Position numbers and translations under genes: made by a program. From Mauremys mutica (lineage: Eukaryota; Chordata; Testudines; Geoemydidae): DNA of 64,000 bases. Shown piece after piece: positions 12,831 to 24,690 of the stretch; the first letter of the stretch is position 1; each line of letters opens with the position of its first letter. The stretch is from assembly GCF_020497125.1 (NCBI RefSeq), contig NC_059082.1:32014965-32078964 (forward strand), written 5' to 3'. The notes below the pieces were generated by a model. It was not told the DNA's origin. It saw nothing but the letters and a program-made list of their open reading frames with translations, and searched no databases.

Positions 12831-15188
12831 CCCTGCCTCCCCTAAGTCCAACCCTCCTTTACATGGTGGAATGGTGGAAATGGGTCAAGTAGGGGATTGC
12901 CCTGTAGAGGGTGAAGTATGGTGGCAAGCTTTGCTCTCCAGGCTCCAACGGTATCCATGAAGGCCTAGAGAGATTCAGTCCAAAACACTCTGGCTAATGA
13001 GGCTCTGACTGTGTGCATCAGACTTGTTAGCCTGGGTATTTGGGCAACTGGTCTAAAAGATGGTTACTTTGAAAATAAATCAGCTGACAGCAAGTCCTTC
13101 AGTTGTCTCGATTCACTTGGCCACTGGAAATGGTCTTGTTGACCAAGACAACGTGTGAGCTGATGCACAACTGCTCATCCACTTTAAACAAAATTCTTGC
13201 ACAGCTTTCAACATTCTAACAAGTCCTGAAGTGATGGGGGGATGGCAAAAGTGACAGGCGATGGACTTTTCTGGAAGTCTCAGTTGTGAACCTGCACGCT
13301 GACAGGTCAAGATTTTGGTTGCTCTGCATTGACCTGGGGTGCACTGTAGTCCAGCAGCATCTTGGTCAATGGAGTCACACAAAGTCCCACTTGTACAAAC
13401 GATTGTCAAAGTTGTCCTCAAAATCGAGGCAACCAGCAATATCGCAACCCTGTCAAAGAAGGCAATTAGTGCCCCCACCCCAACCTGCCATGACTCCTGT
13501 ACATGTAGGATGCTGGTGCAGAGCTAGCTAAGTCACTTTTATGCCAGCAGAGAACTTCTGCATTCCCATTTCAGGTGGTACAAAGGCTGGGCCTTTGCTG
13601 GGCCAAGGAGCTGTCCCTCAGGCTCCACAAATTCAGAATCTGGTTCTTAGTGGACTCCTCTAACATCTGTACATTGTCTATCTGTATTAGAAAGGCTAAA
13701 TAGTATTTTCTATCAGCTGCCTTTTTGTCGACCACAGGCTGTCTCTTAGAACACATTTGCTTAACAAAATCTATTAACCTAGAATGACTTTAAATGCAGG
13801 AAAGATATCCTAGGCACAGATGAACATACACTTTAAGTTTCTGAAAGGAACTTCAAAACAAATTTGGTTAGCATAAGCAGATTTGGATCAGTTTTGTAAT
13901 GGTTGCGTTGGACAAGAGAATTTCTGTTAGCAAGAGTTTGGAACAAGCAATCACATTTGGAAGAAAATGTGTGTATATAGCTAATTGTGCAAAGGCTAAG
14001 ACTACCTCCTACACACATCACCATCATCTTCATTTTGAACTCACTGCATTTGAACTGATCTGCTGACACTAACACAGCAGGGACAAATGCATTTACTTGT
14101 AAAACAAAGCAGGGCCTGTTCGGAGGTGGATACAACAATCAATCCAGTTGCCGCAGAGGCAGTAAGTGTTCATTTACCATTAGGTGACCTGTAGCAATAA
14201 TATATTATGTCTTTTGCCAGCAGGAGCCTAGCCAGCTGCAGTACACCGTGACTTTGTCAGCAATCAGTCACAAACGTCCTTTACAACCTTTTGTTCACTG
14301 CTCATTAAGGTGAATTATAACAGTGGGATGGAAGATTTTTCCAGTGAGCCTCCTTTAGCTCTAAGAGTTAACACACTCCATGTTGCTCCAAGTCAGCTGT
14401 TTCTGTTAAACTCAGAGATTGCCCCATGTATTTCACCTCCTGTACTTCCAGTCTCAATACAACTTAGTGCACACTTTTGTCTGAGCAGGAAGGAAACTCT
14501 CTCAGCTCTGTTTAAAATAAACATTAGTGCCTGCATTGTGTATAGCCCTGTCATCATGTCCACAAAGGCCTCTAGAGAATAATAGATGGTATTATAGTAC
14601 ACTGAGTGGGCCTGCACATTAGCTTTGTGAAAGCGCTTTGTACTTGTGTATTCTAGTTGCACTGAGAATAGGAGTCATTCTGGAAGTCACTAAATTGACA
14701 CTGTGAGATGAGGTATTTTCAGCAAACTCACATTCTTCTTTACAGTTTTTGTGAGCCCAATTTCCTGTGCACTATGTTGACAGCACCACCTGATATTATT
14801 CATACATATTTATAATAAATAATCTAACAACTTCATCTCCATTTGGTTACCAATAGAATTACAATATTGGAATGTGCTACATGCTCTTATAGTCATGTTC
14901 ACTTTTCACTGTAACAATAACCCTATCAATATCTGGCAACATGGAACTCTAAATAAATACATGCACAAAGCAGGCAGGAAACAATGGTTTGTTCTATGTC
15001 TCCTGACAACTCTTGCTAGAGAATTAAGCATGGGAATGAATGCAGTCTTCTAGTTCCTACCTATTATAAATTACAGCTATATACATGGACAGAGCTGTTG
15101 CTCCCTGCAACACAAACACTGTTCCTCCATGACAGCCAAGATCCAGAAAACATCAGGACAGCTGGAGCTTACACAAAGTTGATGTAAC
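12831..15188. other. No gene recognised
   Basis: The longest open frame (minus strand, 13113-13478, 121 codons) has no recognisable domain. I do not call it a gene. The rest is AT-rich with no repeat I can name. Confidence 0.4.
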
Positions 15189-15191
15189 TAA

Positions 15192-15646
15192 GGGTATGTC
15201 TACACTGGCAAGTTTCTATGCCACAAGTTATACCACGTTTATTAAAACGCTGGACTTAAACCACTGTTGTGTGTCCACACAGTGCTCCTTGTAATGCTGG
15301 AGCACATCCACATTAGCTGCTCTTGCAATGGCAAAAAGAGCAGTGTGGTGTGGTAGCTATCCCACTGTGCAGCTGGCTACAGGGTGCTTTGGGAAGGATT
15401 TGCAATGCCTCATGGGGCAGGCACAGCATTACGTGATGCAGGTTTCCCAGTCCCATTGTTCCATGGGCATCCTACTACATTGCCAGCTGCTTTTCAACTG
15501 AAGTGGGGGAGAGAGACAGTTTGTTTTGGGGGACAGGGAGTGTGTCAGCACACTGTCTTGTAAGTTCAGTCAGCAGCAAGAAGCAACCAGTCCTGAGGCA
15601 GGGGGAAACCCCGACATCAGCACCGGCCTTCCACCCTGGGTGCTCG

Positions 15647-15695
<49 letters not shown>

Positions 15696-16079
15696 CCCTC
15701 TGTGTTCAACAGCACGAGCATTCCACATTAATGGTTTGTTTTGTGTCCCAGGGTAGATCAGCACACCACATAAGGGCTGTCAGAAACTGCTTTGAAAGGG
15801 GAGGGGCGCATGCCTCCCGGGCAGCTGAGTTCAAAACAATGAGCAGAGCTGTCACTTGAGGCATTATGGGACCGCTCCGGAGGCCAATTACAGCGCAGAA
15901 AGCAATAGAGCGCTGGAGCCTCTGTGCAAATAGCCTTATGACTCGTCAAGGTGGTTTTTTTGCAGCGCTGCAATTGAGGAGTTTCTGCACACAATGTGGC
16001 CTGGCAGTGTGTACATGTCTCCAGTTCGAGCGCAAAAAGCTGCTTTACTGCGCAGAAACTTGCCAGTGTAGACAAGCCC
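15192..16079. mobile_element. 888-bp inverted-repeat DNA transposon, TAA duplications
   Basis: Terminal inverted repeats of 26 bp, differing at two positions, lie at 15192-15217 and 16054-16079; they share GTCTACACTGGCAAGTTTCT. Each end is flanked by TAA (15189-15191 and 16080-16082), a 3-bp duplication typical of PIF/Harbinger transposons. No transposase frame is visible, so it is non-autonomous. The middle holds a CT/CA microsatellite. The superfamily is inferred from the 3-bp duplication alone. Confidence 0.75.
15649..15697. repeat. (CT)n-(CA)n microsatellite
   Basis: A run of CT dinucleotides followed directly by CA dinucleotides, inside the 888-bp inverted-repeat element. It explains the Ser/Leu- and Arg/Glu-repeat open frames that cross it on both strands. 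Confidence 0.9.
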
Positions 16080-16312
16080 TAAGATACCTAGAAAGCAATG
16101 ACAAGCAGGCCCTGTAAAAACAAAATGATGATTATTCTAAAGACTCTCACAGAGCTCTGACAAAGTACTAAAATGGTGATGTTGAACTAAAAATAGTTTG
16201 AGCAATTTATAGCCAATTCTCACCATTACTCCATCTTTCACTGCATTTCAAAATAAATTAATAAAGATTTCACTCTTTGAAACTGATTTTAACATTTAAA
16301 CTGATTTCCTTA

Positions 16313-16676
16313 AAAGCCCTGTCTACATAAGCAAATTTTACTCTATCTCACCCACACACTTTTGAAATGGATTAGATTGAAATCAACAGTGTCCCTTTAA
16401 GAACCATATACAGGTCTGTCGCATCTTAGGCACATTTAACATCCGCAATTTCAGCTTTACGCGGTCGGCAAAAACAAGAAAAAAAAACAAAAAAAGAGAG
16501 AAAAATAACAGTTTAAATACTGTTTCTGTATTTACACCCGCCATTACACTCAATGTAATTTTGACTATATGCGATTTTCACTTTACACGCTGACTGTGGA
16601 ACGTAACCCCAGTGTAAGATGAGACAGACCTGTACCGTTACAGCACAATTTTACTATTACTATAGTGGAGACACCT
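16313..16676. mobile_element. Degenerate inverted-repeat MITE (outer element)
   Basis: The ends read AAAGCCCTGTCTACATA (left) and TATAGTGGAGACACCTTT (right), which are imperfect inverted repeats of the GTCTACAC type. TTA flanks both sides (16310-16312 and 16677-16679). It is interrupted by the element at 16411-16632. No coding capacity. Confidence 0.5.
16411..16632. mobile_element. Tc1/mariner-like MITE nested in another MITE
   Basis: 222-bp element with 18-bp terminal inverted repeats with one mismatch (CAGGTCTGTCGCATCTTA on the left) and TA on each side (16409-16410 and 16633-16634). CAG ends and a TA duplication fit Tc1/mariner. An A-rich tract lies at about 16470-16507. No coding capacity. 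Confidence 0.7.
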
Positions 16677-16854
16677 TTAGAAATATGATTGAAATTCTTT
16701 AAAAGTTACTGCTTTTTCAGATCAGAAGTCTGAGTACATAAGTTACTTTAGTCCAAAGCAATCAAACCTCTTTACTCCAATGCCCCCATATTTCAATTTA
16801 AAAAAAAACAACAAGAGGACCAAAAATGTCACTATGACTAAAGAGCAGAGTAAA

Positions 16855-17310
16855 ACAGGCTGTGAGAGGCAAAAAGGTATCTTTTAAAAATTGGAAGTGA
16901 AATCCTAGTGAGGAAATAGAGAAGAGCATAAAAGTAAAAGTATAATAAGGCAGTCCAAGAAAGAATTTGAAGAGCAACTAGCTAAGGACAGAAAAACTAA
17001 CAGCAATTTTTTTCAAGTACATCAGAAGCAGGAAACCTGCCAAAGAAGTCAGTGGTGGCACTAGATGATCGAGGTGCTCAAGGAGCGCTCAAGGAAGACC
17101 AGATCAATGCAGAGAAACTAAGTGAATTCTTTGCATTGGTTTTCACAGCAGAGAATACGGGAAAGTTCCCCAGACCCAAGCCATTCTTTTCAGGTGATAA
17201 ATCTGTCCCAGATTGAGGTGTCAACAGAGGTGGTTTTGGAATTAACAGTAATATGTCACCAGGACCCAGATGGTATTCACTGTCTGATGGCATTTGAGTT
17301 CTGAAAGGAG
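16855..17310 (+). pseudogene. CR1 ORF2 linker fragment
   Basis: The plus strand shows similarity to the segment just upstream of the reverse transcriptase in the copy at 1640-3748: a block ending FFKYIRSRKPAK (about 17005-17045), a GALKE-type block near 17080, then a stretch matching EEVLEL and the PDG segment near 17265-17275. Stops and frameshifts are frequent. Neither the 5' nor the 3' end of a LINE is present, so this is an internal remnant. Confidence 0.65.
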
Positions 17311-17350
17311 GTATAATCCCTTATTTAAGAGGAAACGTACATGAGTTACA

Positions 17351-17463
17351 AGCCAATCCTGCAAATACTTTCATAGGTGCTTAACTTTACATGTTGGAAT
17401 AGTATCCAGTGGGACTACTCATATACGTGAAGCTAAGCACAAAGACACCTGCAGAATCAGGGC
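17351..17463. repeat. Foldback repeat remnant
   Basis: Imperfect palindrome whose halves carry GGTGCTTAACTTTA and TGAAGCTAAGCAC, with ends AATCCTGCAAA and GCAGAATCAGG. It belongs to the same type as the repeat at 54794-54912. Confidence 0.45.
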
Positions 17464-17902
17464 TACAGTTCCTAGCCAATCTGCATGGATTGTAAAGACA
17501 ACGTGTCTCCAAGAAAGGAGACAGAGACGTTAGCATCATATACAGTGGTGGTTTTCTATTGGGTTTGGCTCAAGAAACACTCACTCACCTTACAATACCT
17601 CACATTAAAGTAAACAATGTATTGTGGTTGCCGCAGAAGACATTAGGAACAGGCTGGTTGTCCTCCCTCTAAGTCACTGCAGCCAGAGGCAATACTTAGT
17701 AGGAAAGAAACAGGCTTGGTAACTATTTCAGGGATCAAAACAAACAAACCTGTCAACCACAGACAATCCAAACTAAAACAAAGAGAGCTGCTGCTGTATT
17801 TTGGAAACAAATTAGTAATTAACATTATGGTCTTCCAACCATAATCAAGGCCAATTGTTAGCTAACTATATTTTCTCATCTTATTATAGAAAATATCTAT
17901 TA
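17464..17902. other. No gene recognised
   Basis: Nothing identifiable in this stretch. Confidence 0.4.
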
Positions 17903-18104
17903 GGGGGAGGGATAGCTCAGTGGTTTGAGCACTGGCCTGCTAAACCCAGGGTTGTAAGTTCAATCCTTGAGGAGGCCACTTAGGGATCTGGGGCAAAAAT
18001 CAGTACTTGGTCCTGCTAGTGAAGGCAGGGGGCTGGACTTGATGACCTTTTGAGGTCCCTTCCAGTTCTAGGAGATAGGTATATCTCCAATTATTATTAT
18101 TAAT
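17903..18104 (+). mobile_element. tRNA-derived SINE
   Basis: The 5' part resembles a tRNA with an internal polymerase III promoter: A box GATAGCTCAGTGG at 17911-17923 and B box GGTTGTAAGTTCAATCC at 17950-17966. The body continues through GGACTTGATGACCTTTTGAGG, a phrase similar to the CR1 3' end, and finishes in an ATT repeat tail. Such SINEs use a LINE's enzymes for mobility. I recall this family as very common in turtles. The parental tRNA is not certain. Confidence 0.8.
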
Positions 18105-18958
18105 CTCAAGCTTCATCTGCTATAATGCTTAATCGTTAGCTGCTTCTTCCTTTCTCTATCTTGCAGTGTTGGTAGCTCTGCAAATTTCAACTCCAGTGGA
18201 TCTCACCACAAAGACTAGCTTCCTACTAAAATAATTGTTAAAAGTAACAATAGCAAAAAAGTAATTTCCATACTTCTGCAAACCATGTAAATATACAGCA
18301 GACAGGACATCTCTCTAGGAGATATGAAATTTATTTTTCAGCTGAGAAGCATTACCACCACAAGTGGGTCATACAATTCACTTCTCTCAAGCAAGATAAA
18401 TTCCATAGCCCATACTCCAGCTCATCATTTATTCTGTTATGATCATGGGCAAGTGGGGGTGGGGTAGGAAATGTATTTTTACTGCTTCAGTTTGAGGTCA
18501 GCTCCATTTAATAGCTGAATGCAGCACACTACTTTGCTGATGTCACAAAGCTCTCAGAAAGCTGATGTGCTACATGTTGAGAACCGCCGTGAGAAAGCGT
18601 CCCAGGATTTCATGACTATAAAGTAGCCTGTAATGATTGTTGTTTATACGCAGAATTCTACTCCGCTCCATCTGTGGTAAAAATAAACCAGAATTCAGCT
18701 AATTCTTAAAAGCATGGAGAACGGAAATGCAATACTGAGCACTGCTTTTATTATCTCCTCCCTCCACCAAATTAATTTATATTATGCATATAAGAATAGA
18801 CTATACTGTGATTATGAGGGGGCTCTGAGTTCGGTGCCCTTTGGCTTAATGAAGTTTTAAGTTACCATCACATGCCTCATAATGACACAGAAGAAGATTG
18901 TAAATTAGCGGTGGATTTGTTACAATGTTTCCCTACTTCACAAGGGTGTTGCAAAGAC
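18105..18958. other. No gene recognised
   Basis: Nothing identifiable apart from AT-rich DNA. Confidence 0.4.
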
Positions 18959-18961
18959 TAA

Positions 18962-19256
18962 AGCTATGTCTACACTACTGTGGTAAGTCAACTTACATTA
19001 CGCAACTCCAGCTACGTGAATAACGTAGCTAGAGTTGATGTACCTTAGGTTGAGTTACCGCAGGGTCTACACCACGGGGGTCGACAGGAGAGTTTCTCCC
19101 ATCGACTTACCTTACTATTCTCGTCTGGGGTAGAGTACAGGGGTCAACTGGAGAGCGATCTGCAGTCGATTTGGTGGGTCTTCACTAGACCCGCTAAATC
19201 GACCGCTGGTGGATCGATCTCAGAGTGTTGATCCCAGCTGTAGTGTAGACATAGCC
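18962..19256 (+). mobile_element. Hairpin-bearing MITE, TAA duplications (copy 1)
   Basis: 295-bp element with terminal repeats AGCTATGTCTACACTAC and GTAGTGTAGACATAGCC, flanked by TAA on both sides (18959-18961, 19257-19259). It contains an inner palindrome (CAGCTACGTGAATAACGTAGCT near 19009) and a second imperfect hairpin around 19165-19205. Other copies are at 50598-50887, 54152-54446 and 55017-55310. The 3-bp duplication suggests PIF/Harbinger. No coding capacity. Confidence 0.75.
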
Positions 19257-19360
19257 TAAGTATGGTGCTTGTGAGGTGCTTTACAGATGGAAAGTACAAT
19301 AGCAGGTAACATTTTCAAAGGTTTGTCCCATTTAAGATCCTAAGTTACTCAGGAGCCTAA

Positions 19361-19590
19361 GGCCTGGTCTACATCTAAACACAGATCAACCTAGCTACAT
19401 TGCTTAGGACTGTGAAAAATGTTGTGCCCTGTGCAATTTAGTTATGATGACCTAATCCCCAATGTAGATAAAAATAGGTAGACAGAAGAATGCTGTCAGC
19501 CTAGCTACTGCATCTCAGAGAAATGGATTATCTAAATCAACAGCAATACCTCAGCTGTGCTGCTGTACCCATTGTAGTGTAGACATATCC
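19361..19590. mobile_element. MITE with GTCTACA-type ends
   Basis: 230-bp element. Its ends, GGCCTGGTCTACATC and TAGTGTAGACATATCC, are imperfect inverted repeats, and TAA lies on both sides (19358-19360, 19591-19593). The interior differs from copy 1 of the hairpin family, so it is a separate subfamily or a much-decayed member. Confidence 0.6.
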
Positions 19591-19593
19591 TAA

Positions 19594-20889
19594 GTCCCAG
19601 TGAAAAGCAGTGAAACTGAGGGCATATCTACCCAAAGTGAACTTAAACAAAAGTTGGGTAGGAGGATGCTGCCATCTTGAATAAATTATCATTAAAACAA
19701 TAAACAGGTTTTAATTTATTATGACTTTAAAAACTAATCAAAATGATTGCACTGAAAAAAGGATTGACTATAACAGGTGGAAAAAGAGATCTGGGTGAAA
19801 CTATTAAGTTGCTGTTAGATCTCCAAGATATTTCCAAGGATTCTTCAGCTTGGTCTAGTCCTTTTTATTTATTCCAGCAAAAACATAAGCTTTCAGACAT
19901 TCTGTCCCAAATGTACAAAGATTCAGATTAAAACAGAAAGAGATCAGAACAAAGGTTGACAAAGCTTTTAAGGAAAGCAACTGAATTTTGAAAACGGAGA
20001 TTTAATCAATAAGAACATGGTAATTACTGGCACTGCACAACAGTTTAGAAGCAAGATTTTTTTTGCCCCCATCTGACTTTTTTCTCCCCCTCTTAAAAGA
20101 AAATTATTTCACCCGCTGTAAGTGGGAAATAAAAGTAAACAACACATTTCACTCGCTGTTTATTTCCAGAATTAAAATATTCCCAAATGTAATTATTCCT
20201 ACTATTGCTGTGACAAACTGTGGCCCAGAGATCCGCCTACAGAAGGGAGGGTTTTAGCCGTCTTCATAGCAACATCTCCCCCCTGCTAAGAGTTCCATAG
20301 GGCTCTCTGTAGGGCTGGCAGACAAAGGAAGGGAGGGCTGAATGGGCTGTGGGGGAAACTGTGCCCACAGCAAGTGACTGGATGCACACTGTGTCCCTCC
20401 TCGCGTGCTGTGGAAACTCCCTGGTAAGATAATACAGGGTGGCATTATCTTTTCCTGAGAGCCCCCTCGGTGATGGCAATTGTTAGCCAAGGGGATCCTG
20501 CTAGTGAGGCTCCGTTAGGGCTGCACTGTCAGGAAGGTGAAGAACCACCAGGGGCCAGAGCCAGCATGAAGGTACAGGGCCTGTGTGCAGAGGGCTCTGG
20601 CCACCAGGGGAACACAGTCCATCTGTAGGGTCTGGAGTAGGGCTCTCCATAACAACTCTCAGAGCCAAACCCCACCTCCTTGTCAGATTGACCAGCGATC
20701 AGATCTGAGATCTCATTGAGTTTGCCTCCCCTTCCTAAGGAGTTAGCCATTGAAGGGCATAATACAGTCTAACCTTTAGGTTTGGGGGCTTGTTTTGTTT
20801 TTTGAGAAGATAATGTTTTTTTAAAAACACAGAAGTGAATGAATTATCATGAATTATCATCATTATCTAAGAATTTTTATGGGGAAGTT
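19594..20889. other. No gene recognised
   Basis: The GC-richer part at about 20209-20770 begins TGTGACAAACTG, which could be an LTR start, but I found no matching end or target duplication. No coding region is supported. Confidence 0.35.
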
Positions 20890-20966
20890 CTATGTTATAA
20901 AGCAGGTCTCAGAATAGATGACACAATGGTCCCTTCTGGCCTTGGAATCTATGACTCTATCATATA
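20890..20966 (+). repeat. Short CR1-like 3' tail fragment
   Basis: It shares the phrase ATGGTCCCTTCTGGCCTTGG and a TCTATGACTCTAT tail with the repeat at 5222-5607. Only the last part of the 3' UTR is present. Confidence 0.55.
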
Positions 20967-22622
20967 TCGCAGCAGACACTGCAGGCCATGTGCTCGAGAT
21001 CTACACCCACAATTTGGAATAGCTGTAGAAGCCAAAGCTCACCTTCATGTCATTTTCCGCTAGTAAGTTAGGCAACTTAATGGAAATGGAAAAAATGAAA
21101 GGGAAAATCTGGCCATCTGCCTATCATCTTGAGTGAAAGCCAATTGCAAAATAAAAATGTCAGTGCAAACGGCATACTATAGTATCACATTTTTTGCACA
21201 CCTATATTATGGCTTATCCGTACGCTGATGATTTACTGCTTTACTAACTCAGTATGAACACAGAACCAAATTAACATATCACTGTACACTGATTATTCTG
21301 TTGCATTAAACTCCAGGGATTATTCATTTTATAATTATTAGGGATGGGGGACATCATTTTGTCCAATATTAAAATCAAATACCCGAGGGGACCTTAAAAC
21401 CCCACTCCAGGAGTATTGTTTGCATTGTACTTTGGAGAAAGTAGGAGGAGGAAAGAAAAATACATTGGGACACAAGATGAGAAATGGAATGTAGAAGAAG
21501 CAGAGAAGAAAGAATGAATAAAAGAAGATAAGATGGAGAGAGAAAACATTCTAATACAAATAAAATGCAAAATACATACTATGTAGGAGCTATTGAATTG
21601 TGCCAACCATTTTTTGGGGAGAAGGGGGAGAGAATTTGTGCGTGTCCTTGTTCATCTATTGCTAGCACAAGCTTCCCTAGCACAAGCTTCCCTTCAAGTA
21701 GAAAAGTGTGATAATGTTTTTAATTGAACTGTCCTTGGGTAAAGGAGCAACTTTTGGGCAACTCCACAAAGTTTGTCCATTCTCAAGTTTTTTTCTTCCC
21801 TAGTTGTTATATGCTGCCAGCAAAATCTCTCTTTTGCTTTCAGTACATTTATTAACGGTTACTTTCTAAACACTGTTGTTTAAAAAAAAGAGTTTCTAAA
21901 TGAAAAGTTTCAGCCCTGAAACAAAATTTTCATGAGTCAATTATAAACCCCCTTTATAAATGAAGCACTGGCTATATCAGCAAGAATAGCACCACAAATA
22001 GGAAAGAGAATATTAACGAAGTAGACAGTATGTTATTTAAGGTCTGATTCAGTGCAGGACGGGAATGGTGAGAAATTATATCTTTTACTAGTGGGAAATG
22101 TCCTTGAAAATGTGCATAGGCTGAAGGAAAGTGAAAAGAAAAAGTATAACTCAAATATTTTAATCCTTCAGTATACTCTGCCTACGTGGCAAGGAGAGCT
22201 GTGCAGCTCACGCTAACGTAAGCAATTACTAATTTGAGGGCATAACAAACTATAAATTACATAAACAGCAGGAAAACTCAAGACACCTTTTATGCTTTTT
22301 GTCCGGAACATAAAATCATTAATTGATGCTTTTTCCATTCATACACGTACCTATAGGTCTGTTTATAAAGACAATCAATTATGTTCAGATATAAGTTGCT
22401 GCAGTTTTTACCACAACTGTGCTTGAAGTCTGTTACTTATAGGTTTTTTATATTTATTTATTTTGTAATAAAATCTGCCAGTGTCACTGTTCAAGTGATT
22501 AAAATCCCAGTACACCCACCACAAACGCAAAAGTCTGGCACTTCCTTCATTGGCTGGAGAAAGAGCTGGCAAAGCTAAAGCTTAAACCAACCTTTTAAGA
22601 TTTTTCTGATTCCATCCGCTCA

Positions 22623-22664
<42 letters not shown>

Positions 22665-23259
22665 AATCTTGGAGTAAAAGAAGATTAGTGCAGATGAATG
22701 AAAATATTCTTCCACTTCAGCATTTGCTGTCACTACGGAGCACTAAGCAGGTTCTCATATGGTTTCACTGGAAAGATGGAAAGTCCTGCACTTCTCTTAA
22801 ATATAATCACCTTGCCACAAAGGGAGGGGAAAAAAACACCTCTGGCTGCTTATTTTGGCCTAGGGTCCTTATGATTTATCCAGCATGAGGAACTGTAAAC
22901 ACAGTAACCTCTCAAATTGATGCTTTGCCTTGTATTAAAGTTCAGCTGGCTTCTGCTGCAGCACACTACACCAATCAGTTTCTGGCTCATCGCACCTAGC
23001 AAGTAAATTGACCCAGACTGAGGAAAGCCAAAAATATGCAGACAAAGTAATCCGCCTAGCTGAGCACTCAGGCACACAGCTGGATTAATGGCCGGGAGTG
23101 GGTGACACTAGCAGCAGGGAAGCCAGGTATCAGTTTGTCCTCTTAGCTCTATCAGCAGATGTCACTATCTGTAAGAGTGGAACAATACTGGATGGGAAAC
23201 AGAGAGGAGACAAAATAAAAACCAGAGTTAGCCATCTCTTTAAGGCCACCTTTAGGATC
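20967..23259. other. No gene recognised
   Basis: AT-rich, with purine-rich stretches near 21430-21550. The only clear feature is the CT microsatellite at 22627-22663. Confidence 0.4.
22627..22663. repeat. (CT)n microsatellite
   Basis: An uninterrupted run of about 18 CT dinucleotides. Confidence 0.95.
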
Positions 23260-23349
23260 TGATTCACTATTTTGTTACTCCAGTTTCATGCCTATGTAAC
23301 TCCAGAGAGTTATGGCAATATAGAACTGGAGTAATTCCATAGTGAATCA
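23260..23349. repeat. Foldback repeat
   Basis: A palindrome of about 90 bp. The left arm 23260-23283 (TGATTCACTATTTTGTTACT...) pairs with the right arm 23326-23349 (...AATTCCATAGTGAATCA) with three mismatches and an intervening 42-base loop. This is the clearest of several foldback repeats in the window. Confidence 0.6.
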
Positions 23350-23472
23350 GGCCCTTTCGAACCCAGTTCTGCACAAATGTAACTCTCTGAAGTTAAACAG
23401 GACTTCACATATACCAGCACTGAATTTAGTCCATACAGTCCCAGTTTTGGATGTGGGTGCCTAAACTGAGCA

Positions 23473-23670
23473 AGGCATTGTGGTCTAATGGCTAGAGCAC
23501 TGGACTAGGATTCAGGAGACCTGAATCCAATTCCTGGCTCTGCCACTAGATTGCAGGGTGGCCGCATCACCTCTCTGTGCCTCGGCTTTTCCATTTGGAA
23601 AACAGGGATAACAATACTGACCTCCTTTGCAAAGCACTTGGAGATCTGCTAATGAAAATTATTATTAAAC
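23473..23670 (+). mobile_element. tRNA-derived CORE-like SINE
   Basis: The tRNA-like head holds GTGGTCTAATGGCTAGAGC (A box region) and CCTGAATCCAATTCC (B box region). The middle CTCTCTGTGCCTCGGCTTTT followed by GGAAAACAGGGATA is the CORE-type segment shared with MIR-like SINEs. It ends in GAAAATTATTATTAAA. Copies or fragments of similar structure lie at 35130-35352, 51008-51215, 56331-56555 and 61805-61915. Confidence 0.75.
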
Positions 23671-23738
23671 ATTACACACAAGTCCTATATTTAGGCACTC
23701 AAATTAGCATTTACATGGGTAAAAGCCTATTTAACATA
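23671..23738. other. Short spacer
   Basis: Spacer between the SINE and the CR1 3' end; nothing recognised. Confidence 0.4.
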
Positions 23739-24690
23739 GAATCATAGAATCTCAGGGTTGGAAGGGACCTCAGGAGGTCATCTAGTCCAACCCCCTGCTC
23801 AAAGCAGGACCAAACCCAACTAAATTATCCCAGCCAGGGCTTTGTCAAGCCTGACCTTAAAAACCTCTAAGGTAACCCATTCCAGTTCTTCACCACCCTA
23901 CTAGTGAAAAAGTTTTTCCTAATGTCCAACCTAAACCTCCCCCTCTGCAACTTGAGACCATTATTCCTTGTTCTGTCATCTTCTACCACTGAGAACAGTC
24001 TAGATCCATCCTCTTTGGAACCCCCTTTCAGGTAGTTGAAAGCAGCTATCAAATCCCCCCTCATTCTTCTCTTCTGCAGACTAAACAATCCCAGTTCCCT
24101 CAGCCTCTCCTCATAAGTCATGTGCTCCAGCCCCCTAATCATTTTTGTTGCCCTCCGCTGGACTCTCTCCAATTTATCCACATCCTTCTTGTAGTGTGGG
24201 GCCCAAAACTGGACACAGTACTCCAAATGAGGCCTCACCAGTGCTGAGTAGAGGGGAATGATCACATCCCTTGATCTGCTGGAAATGCCCCTACTTATAC
24301 AACCCAAAATGCCATTAGCCTTCTTGGCAACAAGGGCACACTGTTGACTCATATTCAGCTTTTCGTCCACCGTAACCCCTAGGTCCTTTTCTGCAGAACT
24401 GCTGCCCAGCCATTCAGTCCCTAGTCTGTAACAGTGCATGGGATTCTTCCGTCCTAAGTGCAGGACTCTGCACTTGTCCTTGTTGAACCTCATCATATTT
24501 CTTTTGGCCCAATCCTCTAATTTGTCTAGGTCCCTCTGTATCCTAGCCCTACCCTCCAGCGTATCAACCACTCCTCCCAGTTTAGTGTCATCTGCAAACT
24601 TGCTAAGGGTGCAGTCCACACCATCCTCCAGATTGTTAATGAAGATATTGAATAAAACCGGCCCCAGCACTGACCCTTGGCTAACTGCAA
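23739..24690 (-). mobile_element. Young-looking CR1 LINE 3' end
   Basis: 5'-truncated CR1 on the minus strand. On the plus strand it starts with the tail ATAGAATCATAGAATC and the GGTTGGAAGGGACCTCAGG segment, then the 3' UTR and ORF2 in reverse. Truncation occurs just upstream of the QGSVLGP block, near 24690. The open frame over most of the element indicates a younger copy than the others. Confidence 0.9.
23867..24670 (-). pseudogene. CR1 ORF2 C-terminal fragment, frame still open
   Basis: 267 codons without a stop. Read from the 5' side of the element they cover [27 protein letters not shown] with the catalytic Asp pair of the reverse transcriptase, [39 protein letters not shown] and the C-terminal region up to [14 protein letters not shown]. 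The frame then meets a stop at about 23867-23869, slightly before the expected ORF2 end. The endonuclease and the first half of the reverse transcriptase are absent, so it has no activity of its own. The Met at the start is internal, not a natural start. Confidence 0.85.

Noticed and set aside
13113..13478. 121-codon minus-strand frame
   Set aside because: No recognisable domain, no neighbouring exon-like pieces. Length is within chance for 64 kb.
17903..17975. Possible tRNA gene
   Set aside because: The A and B boxes are those of a SINE head. The stems do not form a full cloverleaf, and the sequence continues into a SINE body with a repeat tail.
20209..20770. Possible LTR starting TGTGACAAACTG
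   Set aside because: No matching end, target duplication or second copy in the window.
22627..22663. Possible CRISPR-like or regulatory tandem array
   Set aside because: It is a plain CT dinucleotide microsatellite. No spaced repeats of the CRISPR kind occur anywhere in the window.
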